This document shows, in pieces, positions 1-9,045 of a stretch of 64,000 nt of DNA (its first letter is position 1; each line of letters opens with the position of its first letter). Both the position numbers and the translations under genes were made by a program. The stretch lies in assembly GCF_001189535.1 (NCBI RefSeq), contig NZ_CP012070.1:3410001-3474000 (forward strand), read 5' to 3'. Source of the stretch: Arsenicicoccus sp. oral taxon 190. GTDB taxonomy: Bacteria; Actinomycetota; Actinomycetes; Actinomycetales; Dermatophilaceae. The notes under the pieces are model-generated. The model was not told where the DNA came from. It saw nothing but the letters and a program-made list of their open reading frames with translations, and ran no database searches.

Positions 1-843
1 TACGGCGGTCTGAACCGCTCGGTCAAGGGCGCCCACGCCGACTCGTTCAACACCCGGACCTTCGGCATCTCGATCCTCGGCAACTACGACACCACCCCGG
101 TGCCGGACGCCGGCATGTGGGCCCTCAAGCAGGGCATCGCGATGCGGATCTCGCAGTTCTACATCCGGCCCTACGGCCAGACCACGCTGTACTCCGAGTA
201 CAACGGCACCACGTCGAAGTACGCCAAGGGCCAGGCCTACCTCGCCAACAACATCGCCGGGCACCGCGACTCCAGCAACACTGCCTGCCCCGGGCGCTAC
301 CTCTACCCGCGGCTGAAGGAGCTGCGCGACGGCGCCGCGTCCCTCGCCGGGTGGAACGGCTCCACCTTCAGCTCCCCCATCTACAAGCGGTATGTCGCCA
401 CCGGCGGCGCCTCTCAGTGGGGTCCGGTCTACGTCGGCGAGACCACCGTCGCCGCCGGCCTGCAGCGGACCGTCTTCGGCAGCAACCGCCGCTTCTACAA
501 CAGCTCGTACGGCGTGCGCATCGTCGGCCCGGGCCTGGACGACTACTACACCGCCAAGGGCGGCGCGAGCTGGGGCGGCTACCCCACGTCGGACGAGGTG
601 TCCGGCAAGGCGGGGTGGTACTTCAACGCCAGCAAGGGTCTGACGGTCACCCACAGCCGCAGCGGGATCTCGCTCTACACCAACGGCGGGATCCGCGGCT
701 ACTGGCTGCGGCTCGGCGGCATGAACGGCAGCCTCGGCGCCCCCGTCGCACCGATGACCACCACATCCAACGGGTGGCAGCAGAAGTTCGAGGGTGGCTC
801 CATCGGCTTCAACGCCCGGAACAACACCGCCTGGCGGTTCTAG
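1..843 (+). CDS. N-acetylmuramoyl-L-alanine amidase (PGRP/amidase_2 fold) with LGFP repeats, 5' end outside window
   Basis: The reading frame is open from base 1, so the N-terminus lies upstream; 280 residues are visible. The first ~110 residues look like the C-terminal half of a PGRP/type-2 amidase domain: a GAHADSFN stretch, a FGISILGNYD strand, and GHRD (His about 88) followed by ACPG (Cys about 96). A His and the ACPG Cys are typical zinc ligands of this family, which cleaves the bond between muramic acid and the stem peptide. The rest carries LGFP-type repeats (W-x-x-L-G-G-x-x-G-x-L-G-x-P), known from secreted corynebacterial and related cell-wall proteins and thought to bind the wall. 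Inference: a secreted wall hydrolase at the edge of the envelope island. It is followed by a hairpin terminator. Confidence 0.85.
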   Translation, partial: YGGLNRSVKGAHADSFNTRTFGISILGNYDTTPVPDAGMWALKQGIAMRISQFYIRPYGQTTLYSEYNGTTSKYAKGQAYLANNIAGHRDSSNTACPGRYLYPRLKELRDGAASLAGWNGSTFSSPIYKRYVATGGASQWGPVYVGETTVAAGLQRTVFGSNRRFYNSSYGVRIVGPGLDDYYTAKGGASWGGYPTSDEVSGKAGWYFNASKGLTVTHSRSGISLYTNGGIRGYWLRLGGMNGSLGAPVAPMTTTSNGWQQKFEGGSIGFNARNNTAWRF

Positions 844-854
844 CCAGGAAGCCT

Positions 855-890
855 CGAGGGGGCGGCGAGCCACCGGCTCGCCGCCCCTCG
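855..890. terminator. Bidirectional hairpin terminator
   Basis: Arms of 16-17 nt (CGAGGGGGCGGCGAGCC and its complement with one bulged G) close on a 3-nt loop. It sits between the convergent amidase and DUF6541 genes, so it probably ends both transcripts. There is no U-tract. Confidence 0.7.
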
Positions 891-912
891 GCCTGCCCGG
901 GGAGGGGGCGGC

Positions 913-2982
913 TCAGCCGGCCCGGCACCCCGTCACGGCATACACGCTCGTCGTCCCCTCGCGGGCGATCAGGGTCAGCCCCTTGACCTGCCCGAACCCG
1001 GTCAGCCCGGAGTAGTCGACGATCCGCTTGTCCCACGGTTGGAAGTACTTCGTGTCCTCCGTCGCGAAACCCACGCCCAGCCGGCGGATCGCTGCGCACA
1101 CCGCCGGGTCGTGGTCCAGGGTGTTGAACCGCTTGCGCAGCAGCGTGTGGTCGGGGTCGGAGATGTTGATGAGGTGGCCGAAGAGCGACGGCCGGCCGCT
1201 GACCGGGCCGGCGAGCGCGGCGCCGTTCCAAGGATTGCCGGCGACCTTGCGGTCGTCGCCGGGGTGCGAGGGGCGCAGCGTGCGCTCGTAGAGCTGACGC
1301 TCGTAGCGGTCCAGCAGCCACTCGTCCGGGTTGGTCGGGCTGTAGGAGTCGACGATCGTCTGGTAGGGGCCGGTGGGCATCCACCGGCCCGGCGTCAGCG
1401 CCACGACGGCGAGGCCCACCAGCAGCGTGGCCAGCACCGTGTGCCGCCTGGCGCCGCCCACCCACCGCGCTGGTCCGCCCGCCACCCAGGACGCGACCGC
1501 GCGCCGGACCGCCTCCGCCCCGAGGGCCGCCAGCGGCAGCGCCGTCATCGCGAGGATCGCGGCCACGCGGAACCGGTCGTTGTACCAGAACCGGGTGAGG
1601 TCGCTGGACAGCTGGTCGTCGCTGCCCGCGGCCTGCATGTAGAGGTAGACCACGCAGCCGTGGGCCACGACGAGCCACACGTGCTGCCGCCGGCGGATGG
1701 CCTCGACCACGCCCAGCACGACGAACACCGCGAGCAGCCAGCCGGCCGGCGACCGGGAGCTGGCCAGCGCGAGCGACTCCCCCATGGCCTGCTCGAGGGT
1801 CTCGACGCGGTCCCAGTTGAACTCCGGGACGACGCTGAGCAGCGGGGTGTCCAGGACGCTCGGCCAGCCCAGCTTGACCAGCAGGACGACGCCGAGCGCG
1901 AGGCCGACGGAGGCGTAGCGGTAGCGGCCTCCGGCGCGCCACCAGCGGGCGACCTGGGCGCCCACGACGACGGCCAGCATCGGGATGGCCAGCGCGAGCA
2001 CGGCGAAGACGGACCCGGGGTGGGCGTAGGCCAGCCCGACGGAGACCAGCAGGCCGAGCAGGAGCGCCCGCCAGGGCCCGAGGCCCGAGATCCGGACGAG
2101 CCGGAGGGTGACTGCGACCAGGACGACGGCGGCGGGCGCCGCGGCCAGGCCCAGCGCGTTGGGCCACAGCACGCCGAAGGACAGCAGCAGGTAGGGGAAG
2201 AGCGCCAGGGTGGGGGCCAGCACGGCGATGAGCAGCGCGCTCGACCGGGACCAGCCCACCACCGATCGCACCAGGAACATCGCGGACAGGGGCCAGGCCA
2301 CGGCACCGATGGCGACGGCGGTCACGTTGGCTGCGACCTCGATGGGCACCCCGGTGGCCAGCACCGCGAGCGATGCCACGCCGTGGAACAACGGCGGGTA
2401 GAAGGACAGGCTCGAGGTGGAGTTGGAGGTCGCGGCGATCACGGTCGGCGCGGAGTCCCGGAGCTCCACGACCCGCTGTATGGCGTTCAAGTGGAAGACC
2501 GCGTCGAAGTTCTGTGGCACCGACGAGACGTCGCCGATCGCGTAGACCAGGATCGCCGCGGTCCACCCGCACCACACGACGCAGGCCAGGAGGAAGGGCC
2601 ACGTCGGCAGGATGCCCCACCAGGGGGAGGCCACGCGGGCGGCCTCGTCTCCGTCGCCGGCCGCCGTGGCGCCGGAGATCTCGCTCGAGCTGCGGTCGCG
2701 GCGGGCGGCGCGACGCCGGTTGACGGCCCAGCCGGCGAGGCCGACGGCCGCGCCGCACAGCAGGACCAGCGCGCTGCCGAGCAGCACCGGGGTCAGGCCC
2801 CAGCGCAGGTGCAGCCGCGACTGCACGACGATGGCCATGGCGATCGCCGTGACCGACAGGGCCGGGGCCATCCCGAGGGCCCGCTCCCCCCGCAGCCCGG
2901 CCGCCTGCGCGGCGAGCCAGCCGGGACCGACCAGCAGCAGCGCGACCAGCCCCAGCGCCGGGAGCACCGGGACCCAGGTCAT
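913..2982 (-). CDS. Polytopic membrane protein, DUF6541-like
   Basis: A 689-residue multi-pass membrane protein with about a dozen hydrophobic segments and a soluble C-terminal ~150 residues. The N-terminus MTWVPVLPALGLVALLLV is hydrophobic at once. The periplasm-facing motifs QNFDAVFHLNAIQ and YPPLFHG resemble DUF6541 proteins, which recall GT-C glycosyltransferases and often neighbour actinobacterial polysaccharide export genes. The start was placed at 2982 because its ATG overlaps the stop of the ABC ATPase (ATGA); longer upstream reading is Arg/Gly/Pro-rich and lies inside that gene. Inference: last gene of the glf-glfT2-Wzm-Wzt operon, perhaps a sugar transferase acting outside the membrane. 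No catalytic residue could be assigned. Confidence 0.7.
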   Translation of the reverse strand: MTWVPVLPALGLVALLLVGPGWLAAQAAGLRGERALGMAPALSVTAIAMAIVVQSRLHLRWGLTPVLLGSALVLLCGAAVGLAGWAVNRRRAARRDRSSSEISGATAAGDGDEAARVASPWWGILPTWPFLLACVVWCGWTAAILVYAIGDVSSVPQNFDAVFHLNAIQRVVELRDSAPTVIAATSNSTSSLSFYPPLFHGVASLAVLATGVPIEVAANVTAVAIGAVAWPLSAMFLVRSVVGWSRSSALLIAVLAPTLALFPYLLLSFGVLWPNALGLAAAPAAVVLVAVTLRLVRISGLGPWRALLLGLLVSVGLAYAHPGSVFAVLALAIPMLAVVVGAQVARWWRAGGRYRYASVGLALGVVLLVKLGWPSVLDTPLLSVVPEFNWDRVETLEQAMGESLALASSRSPAGWLLAVFVVLGVVEAIRRRQHVWLVVAHGCVVYLYMQAAGSDDQLSSDLTRFWYNDRFRVAAILAMTALPLAALGAEAVRRAVASWVAGGPARWVGGARRHTVLATLLVGLAVVALTPGRWMPTGPYQTIVDSYSPTNPDEWLLDRYERQLYERTLRPSHPGDDRKVAGNPWNGAALAGPVSGRPSLFGHLINISDPDHTLLRKRFNTLDHDPAVCAAIRRLGVGFATEDTKYFQPWDKRIVDYSGLTGFGQVKGLTLIAREGTTSVYAVTGCRAG

Positions 2983-3731
2983 GGGTGCTCCCCGCGCAGG
3001 TGCGCCACCGCCGAGCCGATCTCGCCGTCGTGCACCAGGTGCCCGCGCTCGAGCACCACGCCGCGGTCGCACACCCGCTGGACCATGTCCAGGTCGTGGG
3101 TGACCACCACGAGGGTCTGGCCCTGGGCCTTCAGCTCGGCGACCCGGTCCAGGCACTTGCGCTGGAAGGGCTCGTCACCGACGGCCAGGATCTCGTCGAT
3201 CAGGAAGATGTCGGGCTCGGAGTGGGCGGCCACCGCGAAGGCCAGCCGCAGGAACATGCCCGAGGAGTAGAACTTCACCTCGGTGTCGATGAACTTCTCG
3301 ATCTCGCTGAAGTCCACGATCTGCTGGAACTTGGCGTCGATCTCCTGCTCGGACATGCCGAGGATGGAGCCGTTGAGGTAGACGTTCTCGCGCCCGGTGA
3401 GGTCGGGGTGGAAGCCCGCGCCCACCTCGATCAGCCCGGCGATCCGGCCGCGGATCCCCACCGAGCCGCGGTCCGGCAGCATGACGCCGGAGAGCAGCTT
3501 GAGCAGGGTGGACTTGCCGGAGCCGTTGAAGCCGAGCAGCCCCACGGACTCCCCGCGCGCGATGTCGAGGCTGATGTCGTCGAGGGCCAGGAAGGTCTCG
3601 GCGAGCTCGCCCTTGCGACCGCGGACGGTCCACATCGCCCACTCCTTGAGCGAGTGCGAGTGGCGCAGGGTGAAGCGCTTGTCGACGTGGTCCACGCGGA
3701 CCACCGTCAGGTCGCTGTCGGTGTCGGTCAT
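2979..3731 (-). CDS. ABC transporter ATP-binding protein, Wzt/TagH/RfbE type
   Basis: A 250-residue ATPase of a polysaccharide ABC exporter. Walker A GFNGSGKST lies at residues 67-75, the signature YSSGM at 155-159 and Walker B DIFLIDE at 174-180. The segment GLIEVGAGFHPDLTGREN is typical of Wzt/TagH-family exporters. It lacks the C-terminal sugar-binding domain of long Wzt proteins, so it resembles mycobacterial Rv3781 and TagH-like forms. The start at 3731 lies one base after the permease stop, and the stop overlaps the DUF6541 start. Role (from family): powers the flipping of a lipid-linked glycan made by the neighbouring Glf and GlfT2. Confidence 0.9.
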   Translation of the reverse strand: MTDTDSDLTVVRVDHVDKRFTLRHSHSLKEWAMWTVRGRKGELAETFLALDDISLDIARGESVGLLGFNGSGKSTLLKLLSGVMLPDRGSVGIRGRIAGLIEVGAGFHPDLTGRENVYLNGSILGMSEQEIDAKFQQIVDFSEIEKFIDTEVKFYSSGMFLRLAFAVAAHSEPDIFLIDEILAVGDEPFQRKCLDRVAELKAQGQTLVVVTHDLDMVQRVCDRGVVLERGHLVHDGEIGSAVAHLRGEHP

Positions 3732-3732
3732 G

Positions 3733-4623
3733 TCAGAGCTCCTGGGCGAATCGGCCCTCGAGCCGGCGGAAGACGAGCTGGCCCGCGACCAGGACGACGA
3801 CGGCGACGACCGCACCGACCACACCCCACCAGACCCAGTGCGGCGGCATCATGACCGCCGCCGACTGACCGGCCGGCACGACGTTGCGCGTGGGGACCCA
3901 GAAGGCGTAGTGCGCCAGCTCGACGGCCGCCGTCAGCGGGTTGAGCTGGTAGAGCCACCAGGCCCACTCCGGCACCTGGGCGTGGACCTTCTGCCAGGTG
4001 TAGAGCACCGGCGAGAGCCAGGTCGCGACCATGACGATCAGGTCGACGAAGTTCTCGGAGTCGCGGAAGTAGACGTTGGCGGACCCGAAGAGCAGACCCA
4101 TGCCGAGGGCGAGGACCCCGACGATGCCGATGGCGCCGAGACCGGCCAGCAGGTTGAGCGGCCCGGGGCGCCACCCCACCGCGAAGGCGCCGACGACCAG
4201 CACGAGCAGCTGCGGCACGAAGTGCACGAAGGCGACCCAGACGCTGGCCACGGGGAAGAGCTCACGCGGCAGGTAGATCTTCTTGACCAGGTCTGCGTTC
4301 CACACGATCGACTTGGTGGTGTTGCCGAAGACCTCGTTGAAGAAGTTGATGATCACGATGCCGCCGAACATGTAGACGACGTAGTTGTGGATCGACTCCT
4401 CCAGGCGCAGGAACTTGCCCAGCGCCAGGTAGAACACGACGATCTGCACGGCCGGCTTGACATAGCTCCACAGCAGCCCGAGGGCGGAGCCGCGGTAGCG
4501 GACCCGCAGCTCCTTGCGCACGAGCAGCTTGAGCAGGAACCGCCACCGTGGGATCTCCAGCAGACCGGCGGAGTGCCCGGGTGCCCGGAATCCCTGGGCG
4601 GTGATCACCGATGCCTTGTCCAA
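3733..4623 (-). CDS. ABC-2 type polysaccharide exporter permease, Wzm/TagG type
   Basis: A permease of about 296 residues with six predicted membrane helices and the ABC-2 hallmarks RYRGSALGLLWSYVKP near the N-terminus and SPVLYTWQKV in the middle. It pairs with the ATPase one base downstream to export an undecaprenyl- or decaprenyl-linked glycan. The start is uncertain: the first codon of the longest frame is TTG at 4623 with no good ribosome site, while a GTG at 4608 has AAGG five bases upstream and would give 291 residues. It lies 16 bases after the galactofuranosyltransferase stop in the same operon. Confidence 0.88.
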   Translation of the reverse strand: MDKASVITAQGFRAPGHSAGLLEIPRWRFLLKLLVRKELRVRYRGSALGLLWSYVKPAVQIVVFYLALGKFLRLEESIHNYVVYMFGGIVIINFFNEVFGNTTKSIVWNADLVKKIYLPRELFPVASVWVAFVHFVPQLLVLVVGAFAVGWRPGPLNLLAGLGAIGIVGVLALGMGLLFGSANVYFRDSENFVDLIVMVATWLSPVLYTWQKVHAQVPEWAWWLYQLNPLTAAVELAHYAFWVPTRNVVPAGQSAAVMMPPHWVWWGVVGAVVAVVVLVAGQLVFRRLEGRFAQEL

Positions 4624-4639
4624 GGGGGAACGCTGGTCC

Positions 4640-6601
4640 TTACTGCTCGGGGTGCTGGTCGCGCGTGATGCCGAAGGTCTTCTCCCACGCCTCGAAGGAC
4701 GTGATGCGGGGAAGCGCCTCGCGGTAGCTCTTCACCAGCTCCGGCCACCGGCGCACCAGCTCGGCGTGGTTGGCGGCGATCTGGGCGACCGCGGAGCGCG
4801 CGGCGGCGTTGTCGCGGACGTACATCGACTGGCCGACGCCGTCGGCGGTGGACACGACGGCGGAGTCGTACTGCGCCACCCGCCACCACTTGTTGTCCTT
4901 GTGGGCGATCCGCGCCTGCGGCGCCTCCCTGGCCATCTCGTCGACCGGCGTGAACTGCCGCAGCACCGCCTTGACCGCCATCGGCCACACGGTGCGCCGG
5001 GTCGGCTGGGCGTTGGCCCGCGACGGGCGGCGCGGCTTGCGCAGCCGCACGTCCGGGAAGGCGTCGACGTCCTTCGCGACCCGCGCGTCGGTGAAGTCGG
5101 CCGCCTCCTTGCGGATCTCCCCCAGCCTCGTGGGCAGGATCTCGTGGAGCCGGTCCGGGCCGTCGAGGACGTCCCGCTGCGCCTGCAGGCGACCCTTGAC
5201 GGTGTAGTACTGCATGGACACCATGTGCCGCAGGTCCAGCATGGTCGAGTTGGTCAGCAGGTCACCGCCGCGCTGCACCGGTGAGTGGATCAGCGCGCTG
5301 ATCATCCGGTTGCGCTCGTGGAAGTAGGCCTGCCAGCCCACCATGTCGTCCTTGTCGATCCAGGCGACGTGCCAGACGGCGGCGCCCGGGAGCGACACGG
5401 TGTGGTAGCCGGCCGCCTTGGCGCGCAGGCCGTACTCCGCGTCGTCCCACTTGATGAAGACCGGCAGCGACAGCCCCAGCTCGCGCACCACCGAGGTCGG
5501 GATCAGCGTCATCCACCAGCCGTTGTAGTCCACGTCCACGCGCTGGTGGAGCACGGTGTTCTCCCGCAGCCCCTCCTTGGCGAAGTCGTAGCGCTGGCGG
5601 GTGCCGATCCCGGCGTCCTTGGGGCCCCACAGCCACGGCTCGACGATCTCGCCGAAGGTGTGCAGCACAGAGCGGTGGTGCAGGTCGAACATGTGCCCGC
5701 CGACGAGAACCGGCTTGCGGGCCATGTCGGCGAAGGTCGTCAGGCGCGTGATCGACTCGGGCTCCATGAGGATGTCGTCGTCCAGCAGGATCACGTAGTC
5801 GCTGCGGCCCGCGGTCGTGGCTTCGTACATCCCCCGGGAAAAGCCCCCGGAGCCCCCGAGGTTGGCCTGGTCGACGATCCGCAACTGGTCCCCGAGCGCG
5901 GCCGAGGCCTCCTCGAAGCCGTCCTCCGCCGCGACCTTCTCGGTCCCCTGGTCGACGATGATCATCTCGTCCAGGACCGAGCGCAGCCGCTCGTCCTCGG
6001 CCACGACGGCGATGTTGCGCACGCAGTAGTCGGGCCGGTTGAAGGTCGTGACCGCGAGGCTGGCGGTCCCCACGGGCCGCCCCTGCGGGTCGATGGACCA
6101 GTGCGCCTCGTCCAGGACGACGCTGTCGCCGCCGGCGACGACCTCGAACCAGTACCACCCGCCGTCCCCGAAGGTCGCGAGCGGCAGGTCCCGGACCAAC
6201 GTGCTGTCGCCCGAGACCCGCACGCTGTCGACCCGCTGCTGGTTACCCCGCGCGTTGGACCGGTAGATGATGATGCTCGCCGGCCCGGTGGTGCGGACCG
6301 TCAGGCGCACCGACGTGACGACGGTCCAGCGGCGCCAGTAGCTGGCCGGGAAGGCGTTGAAGTAGGACCCGAAGGAGGCCCGCTGGCCCGCACGCACCAG
6401 GAAGCTGGTCCGCCCCTGCACGTCCTCGGGGTGCAGCTCGACGCGGTGGTCGGCGTCCTCGCGGTCGACGTAGAGCGGGAGCACGTCCAGGTCGCCGTCC
6501 TGCGGGAAGACGACGCGCTGGGCGATCCGGTAGCCGTCCGCCGGGTTGGTGTCCGAGGCGGTCGGGGTGCCTGTGGTCTGCTCGGCCGTCTGGGTGCTCA
6601 C
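4640..6601 (-). CDS. glfT2: Galactofuranosyltransferase, GlfT2-like (GT2)
   Basis: A 653-residue soluble glycosyltransferase closely resembling mycobacterial GlfT2 (Rv3808c, about 637 residues), which polymerises galactan from UDP-galactofuranose. An N-terminal beta-rich domain (about 1-175) precedes a GT-A domain starting at LAVTTFNRPDYC. The metal-binding DDD is at 274-276, the catalytic-region WDD at 385-387 and a conserved His at 411 in WHVAWID, all at spacings close to those of GlfT2. A C-terminal helical region follows. The start is the GTG at 6601 that overlaps the glf stop (GTGA). Its neighbours make the substrate (Glf) and export the product (Wzm/Wzt). The exact polymer cannot be read from the sequence. 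Confidence 0.9.
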   Translation of the reverse strand: MSTQTAEQTTGTPTASDTNPADGYRIAQRVVFPQDGDLDVLPLYVDREDADHRVELHPEDVQGRTSFLVRAGQRASFGSYFNAFPASYWRRWTVVTSVRLTVRTTGPASIIIYRSNARGNQQRVDSVRVSGDSTLVRDLPLATFGDGGWYWFEVVAGGDSVVLDEAHWSIDPQGRPVGTASLAVTTFNRPDYCVRNIAVVAEDERLRSVLDEMIIVDQGTEKVAAEDGFEEASAALGDQLRIVDQANLGGSGGFSRGMYEATTAGRSDYVILLDDDILMEPESITRLTTFADMARKPVLVGGHMFDLHHRSVLHTFGEIVEPWLWGPKDAGIGTRQRYDFAKEGLRENTVLHQRVDVDYNGWWMTLIPTSVVRELGLSLPVFIKWDDAEYGLRAKAAGYHTVSLPGAAVWHVAWIDKDDMVGWQAYFHERNRMISALIHSPVQRGGDLLTNSTMLDLRHMVSMQYYTVKGRLQAQRDVLDGPDRLHEILPTRLGEIRKEAADFTDARVAKDVDAFPDVRLRKPRRPSRANAQPTRRTVWPMAVKAVLRQFTPVDEMAREAPQARIAHKDNKWWRVAQYDSAVVSTADGVGQSMYVRDNAAARSAVAQIAANHAELVRRWPELVKSYREALPRITSFEAWEKTFGITRDQHPEQ

Positions 6602-7785
6602 GCGTCCACTCCTCCGCTGATCAGCGCCTCGCCCTGCTCGAAGTGCGGGGCGAGCTTGTTGTCGACCATGCTCAGCGCGGCGCCGATGGCCATGTGCATG
6701 TCGAAGTACTTGTAGGTGCCGAGCCGCCCGCCGAAGAGGACGCCGCGCTCGGCCTTCCCGAGGTCGCGGTAGGCCAGCAGCTGCTGGCGGTCCTCGGGGG
6801 TGTTGACCGGGTAGTAGGGCTCGTCGCCCTCCCCCGCGAACCGGGAGTACTCCCGGTGGATGATCGTCCGGTCCTTGGCCATGTCCCGCTCGGGGTGGAA
6901 GTGGCGGAACTCCAGGATGCGGGTGAAGGGCACCTCCGCGTCCGGGTAGTTCATCACCGGGCAGCCCTGGAAGTCGCCCACGTCGAGACGCTCCTCCTCC
7001 AGGTCGATGGTGCGCCAGCCGAGCCGCCCCGCCTGGTAGTCGAAGTAGCGGTCCACGGGACCGGTGTAGACGACCGGGACGTTGCCGACGACGTTGCCCT
7101 TGGAGCACTCGCCGGACCCGTCGAAGAAGTCGGTGTCGAGCCGCACCTCGATGTTGGGGTGGTCCGCCATACGCTCCAGCCAGGCCGTGTAGCCCTGGGT
7201 GGGCAGGCCCTCGTAGGTGTCGTTGAAGTAGCGGTTGTCGTAGGTGAACCGCACCGGCAGCCGGGTGATGATGTCGGCCGAGAGCTTCTCCGGGTCGGTC
7301 TGCCACTGCTTGGCGGTGTAGTGCGCGATGAACGCCTCGTAGAGCGGGCGCCCGATGAGGGAGACGCCCTTCTCGACGAAGTTCTCCGGCTCTTTGTCAC
7401 CGAGCTCGGCCGCCTGCTCGCGGATCAGGGCGCGCGCCTCGTCGGGCGAGTAGGCCGCCCGGAAGAACTGGTTGATCGTGCCGAGGTTGATCGGCATCGG
7501 GAAGACCTCGCCACCGTGGTTGGTGTAGACGCGGTGCTGGTAGCCCGTGAACGACGTGAACCGGTTGACGTAGTCCCACACCCGTTCGTTGGACGTGTGG
7601 AACAGGTGGGCGCCGTACTTGTGCACCTCGATGCCCGTGTCCGGGTCGATCTCGCTGTAGGCGTTGCCCCCGACGTGGGACCGGCGGTCGAGGATCAGGA
7701 CCTTCCTGTCGAAGCGCTCCGCCACCTGTTGGGCGACCGTGAGACCGAAGAGTCCCGAGCCGACGACGACGAGGTCTGGGTTCAC
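6598..7785 (-). CDS. glf: UDP-galactopyranose mutase
   Basis: A 395-residue flavoenzyme that interconverts UDP-galactopyranose and UDP-galactofuranose. The N-terminal FAD-binding fold shows VVVGSGLFGLTVA, then a VGGNAY motif and KYGAHLFHTSNE, characteristic of Glf. The region ITRLPVRFTYDNRYFNDTYE and later RILEFRHF are also conserved in the family. Length is normal. Start is GTG at 7785 with GGGAG upstream. It heads the minus-strand operon glf-glfT2-Wzm-Wzt-DUF6541 and supplies the donor sugar for the galactofuranosyltransferases here. Confidence 0.95.
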   Translation of the reverse strand: MNPDLVVVGSGLFGLTVAQQVAERFDRKVLILDRRSHVGGNAYSEIDPDTGIEVHKYGAHLFHTSNERVWDYVNRFTSFTGYQHRVYTNHGGEVFPMPINLGTINQFFRAAYSPDEARALIREQAAELGDKEPENFVEKGVSLIGRPLYEAFIAHYTAKQWQTDPEKLSADIITRLPVRFTYDNRYFNDTYEGLPTQGYTAWLERMADHPNIEVRLDTDFFDGSGECSKGNVVGNVPVVYTGPVDRYFDYQAGRLGWRTIDLEEERLDVGDFQGCPVMNYPDAEVPFTRILEFRHFHPERDMAKDRTIIHREYSRFAGEGDEPYYPVNTPEDRQQLLAYRDLGKAERGVLFGGRLGTYKYFDMHMAIGAALSMVDNKLAPHFEQGEALISGGVDA

Positions 7786-7922
7786 GCGATGCTCCCGTGG
7801 GGTGGGTGTCCAGGTTTCGGTTCACCCTACTTCACGGGCCCGGGCTGGCCCGGAGCCCACGGGGGGTGTCGCCCGGGTCCGGGCCGCCCGCATGGCGCCA
7901 CGGGCGGCACGGCCCGACGCCG

Positions 7923-7928
7923 TATCGT
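7923..7928 (+). promoter_or_regulatory. -10 box of a leaderless promoter
   Basis: TATCGT lies 7 nt before the GTG at 7936, so transcription would start at or beside the start codon. No ribosome site is present. No clear -35 was seen. Confidence 0.5.
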
Positions 7929-7935
7929 GTCCCGC

Positions 7936-8619
7936 GTGAACGAGAACGTCTGGCTGGTCGTGCCGCTCTACAACGAGGCCGCCGTCATCGGCGACGTCGT
8001 CGAGCACGCCCGCCGGACCTTCCCCAACATCGTGTGCGTCGACGACGGGTCCAAGGATGCGTCGGCCCGCCGGGCCCTGGAGGCGGGTGCCCGCCTGGTG
8101 CAGCACCCGGTCAACATGGGCCAGGGCGCGGCGCTGCAGACCGGCTTCGAGTTCGCCCTCAGCGACCCCCGCATGGACTATGTCGTGACCTTCGACGCGG
8201 ACGGGCAGCACCAGATCGAGGACGTGCTGGCGATGCTGGACCGCATCCGCCGCGACGACCTCGACGTGATCTTCGGGTCGCGCTTCCTGGACGAGCGGAC
8301 CCGGCCGAGCCTGCTCAAGCGGCTGATCCTCAAGCTCGCGGTCGCCTACACCAACCTGTCCACCGGCACCCGGCTCACCGACGCCCACAACGGGCTGCGC
8401 GTGCTCGCCCGACCCGTGCTCGAGCGGCTCGACATCCGGCAGAACCGCATGGCCCACGCCTCGGAGATCGTCGCCCAGATCGGCGCGATGTCGCTGGGCG
8501 GTCGGCCGGTCCGCTACGGCGAGGAGCCGGTGCACATCCTCTACACCGACTACTCCATGGCCAAGGGCCAGTCGATGTGGAACTCCGTCAACATCCTCGT
8601 GGAGCTGATGTTCAAGTGA
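7936..8619 (+). CDS. Family 2 glycosyltransferase, dolichol-phosphate-mannose-synthase-like
   Basis: A 227-residue GT2 enzyme with WLVVPLYNEA at the N-terminus, VDDGSKD at about 36-42 and the metal-binding DADG at 87-90. There is no membrane tail. Such short GT2 proteins commonly transfer a sugar from a nucleotide donor to polyprenyl phosphate. It overlaps a DUF2304 membrane gene by four bases, a frequent pairing in which the small membrane protein probably helps the transferase at the membrane. The start at 7936 was chosen because of the -10 box seven bases upstream; an in-frame GTG at 7927 is the alternative. Confidence 0.85.
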   Translation: MNENVWLVVPLYNEAAVIGDVVEHARRTFPNIVCVDDGSKDASARRALEAGARLVQHPVNMGQGAALQTGFEFALSDPRMDYVVTFDADGQHQIEDVLAMLDRIRRDDLDVIFGSRFLDERTRPSLLKRLILKLAVAYTNLSTGTRLTDAHNGLRVLARPVLERLDIRQNRMAHASEIVAQIGAMSLGGRPVRYGEEPVHILYTDYSMAKGQSMWNSVNILVELMFK

Positions 8620-9044
8620 AGGCGCTGATCCAGCTCGCCCTGAGCCTCGCCGTCCTCGTGGTGGTGCTGCGGCTCGTCACGGCCCGCGGCGCCCGCACCC
8701 AGGCGATCCGCCGGCTCGGGCTGATGGCCTTCGCGGCGTTCGCGGTGTTCTCGATCCTCTACCCGCGGGTGTGGACCTGGGTCGCGCGACAGGTCGGCGT
8801 CGGCCGCGGTACCGACCTCGTCCTCTACGTCCTCGTGATCGGCTTCCTCGGCTACATGGTGAGCACGCAGCTGCGCTTCCGAGAGCTTGAGGTCCGCCTC
8901 ACCCGGCTGTCGCGCCGGATCGCCCTCGACGAGGCGCTGCAGCGACACCCGGAGGTGGCCTCCGGCGGCAGCAGACAACCCGACGCTACGGTGATGCGTC
9001 CAGAGGACGACCCCGACGACGCCGACCCAGAGGCTGCCCGCTGA
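8616..9044 (+). CDS. DUF2304 small membrane protein
   Basis: A 142-residue protein with three hydrophobic helices in the first ~90 residues and a charged C-terminal tail that begins with a coiled-coil-like RELEVRLTRLSRRIALDEAL. This matches the DUF2304 family, usually encoded next to GT2 polyprenyl-phosphate sugar transferases. The GTG start overlaps the transferase stop (GTGA) and the next gene begins one base after its stop, so the three genes form one operon. Function is unproven; a membrane partner of the transferase is the best guess. Confidence 0.8.
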   Translation: MKALIQLALSLAVLVVVLRLVTARGARTQAIRRLGLMAFAAFAVFSILYPRVWTWVARQVGVGRGTDLVLYVLVIGFLGYMVSTQLRFRELEVRLTRLSRRIALDEALQRHPEVASGGSRQPDATVMRPEDDPDDADPEAAR

Positions 9045-9045
9045 C

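Noticed and set aside
1039..3270. Very long plus-strand open frame antisense to the DUF6541 and Wzt genes
   Set aside because: It is a shadow frame of GC-rich codons, composed of Arg/Gln/Asp/His-rich low-complexity sequence, while the minus strand gives clear family motifs.
3733..4623. TTG 4623 as the certain start of the permease
   Set aside because: The nearest purine tract is too far away; GTG 4608 fits better. Both are kept as options in the entry.
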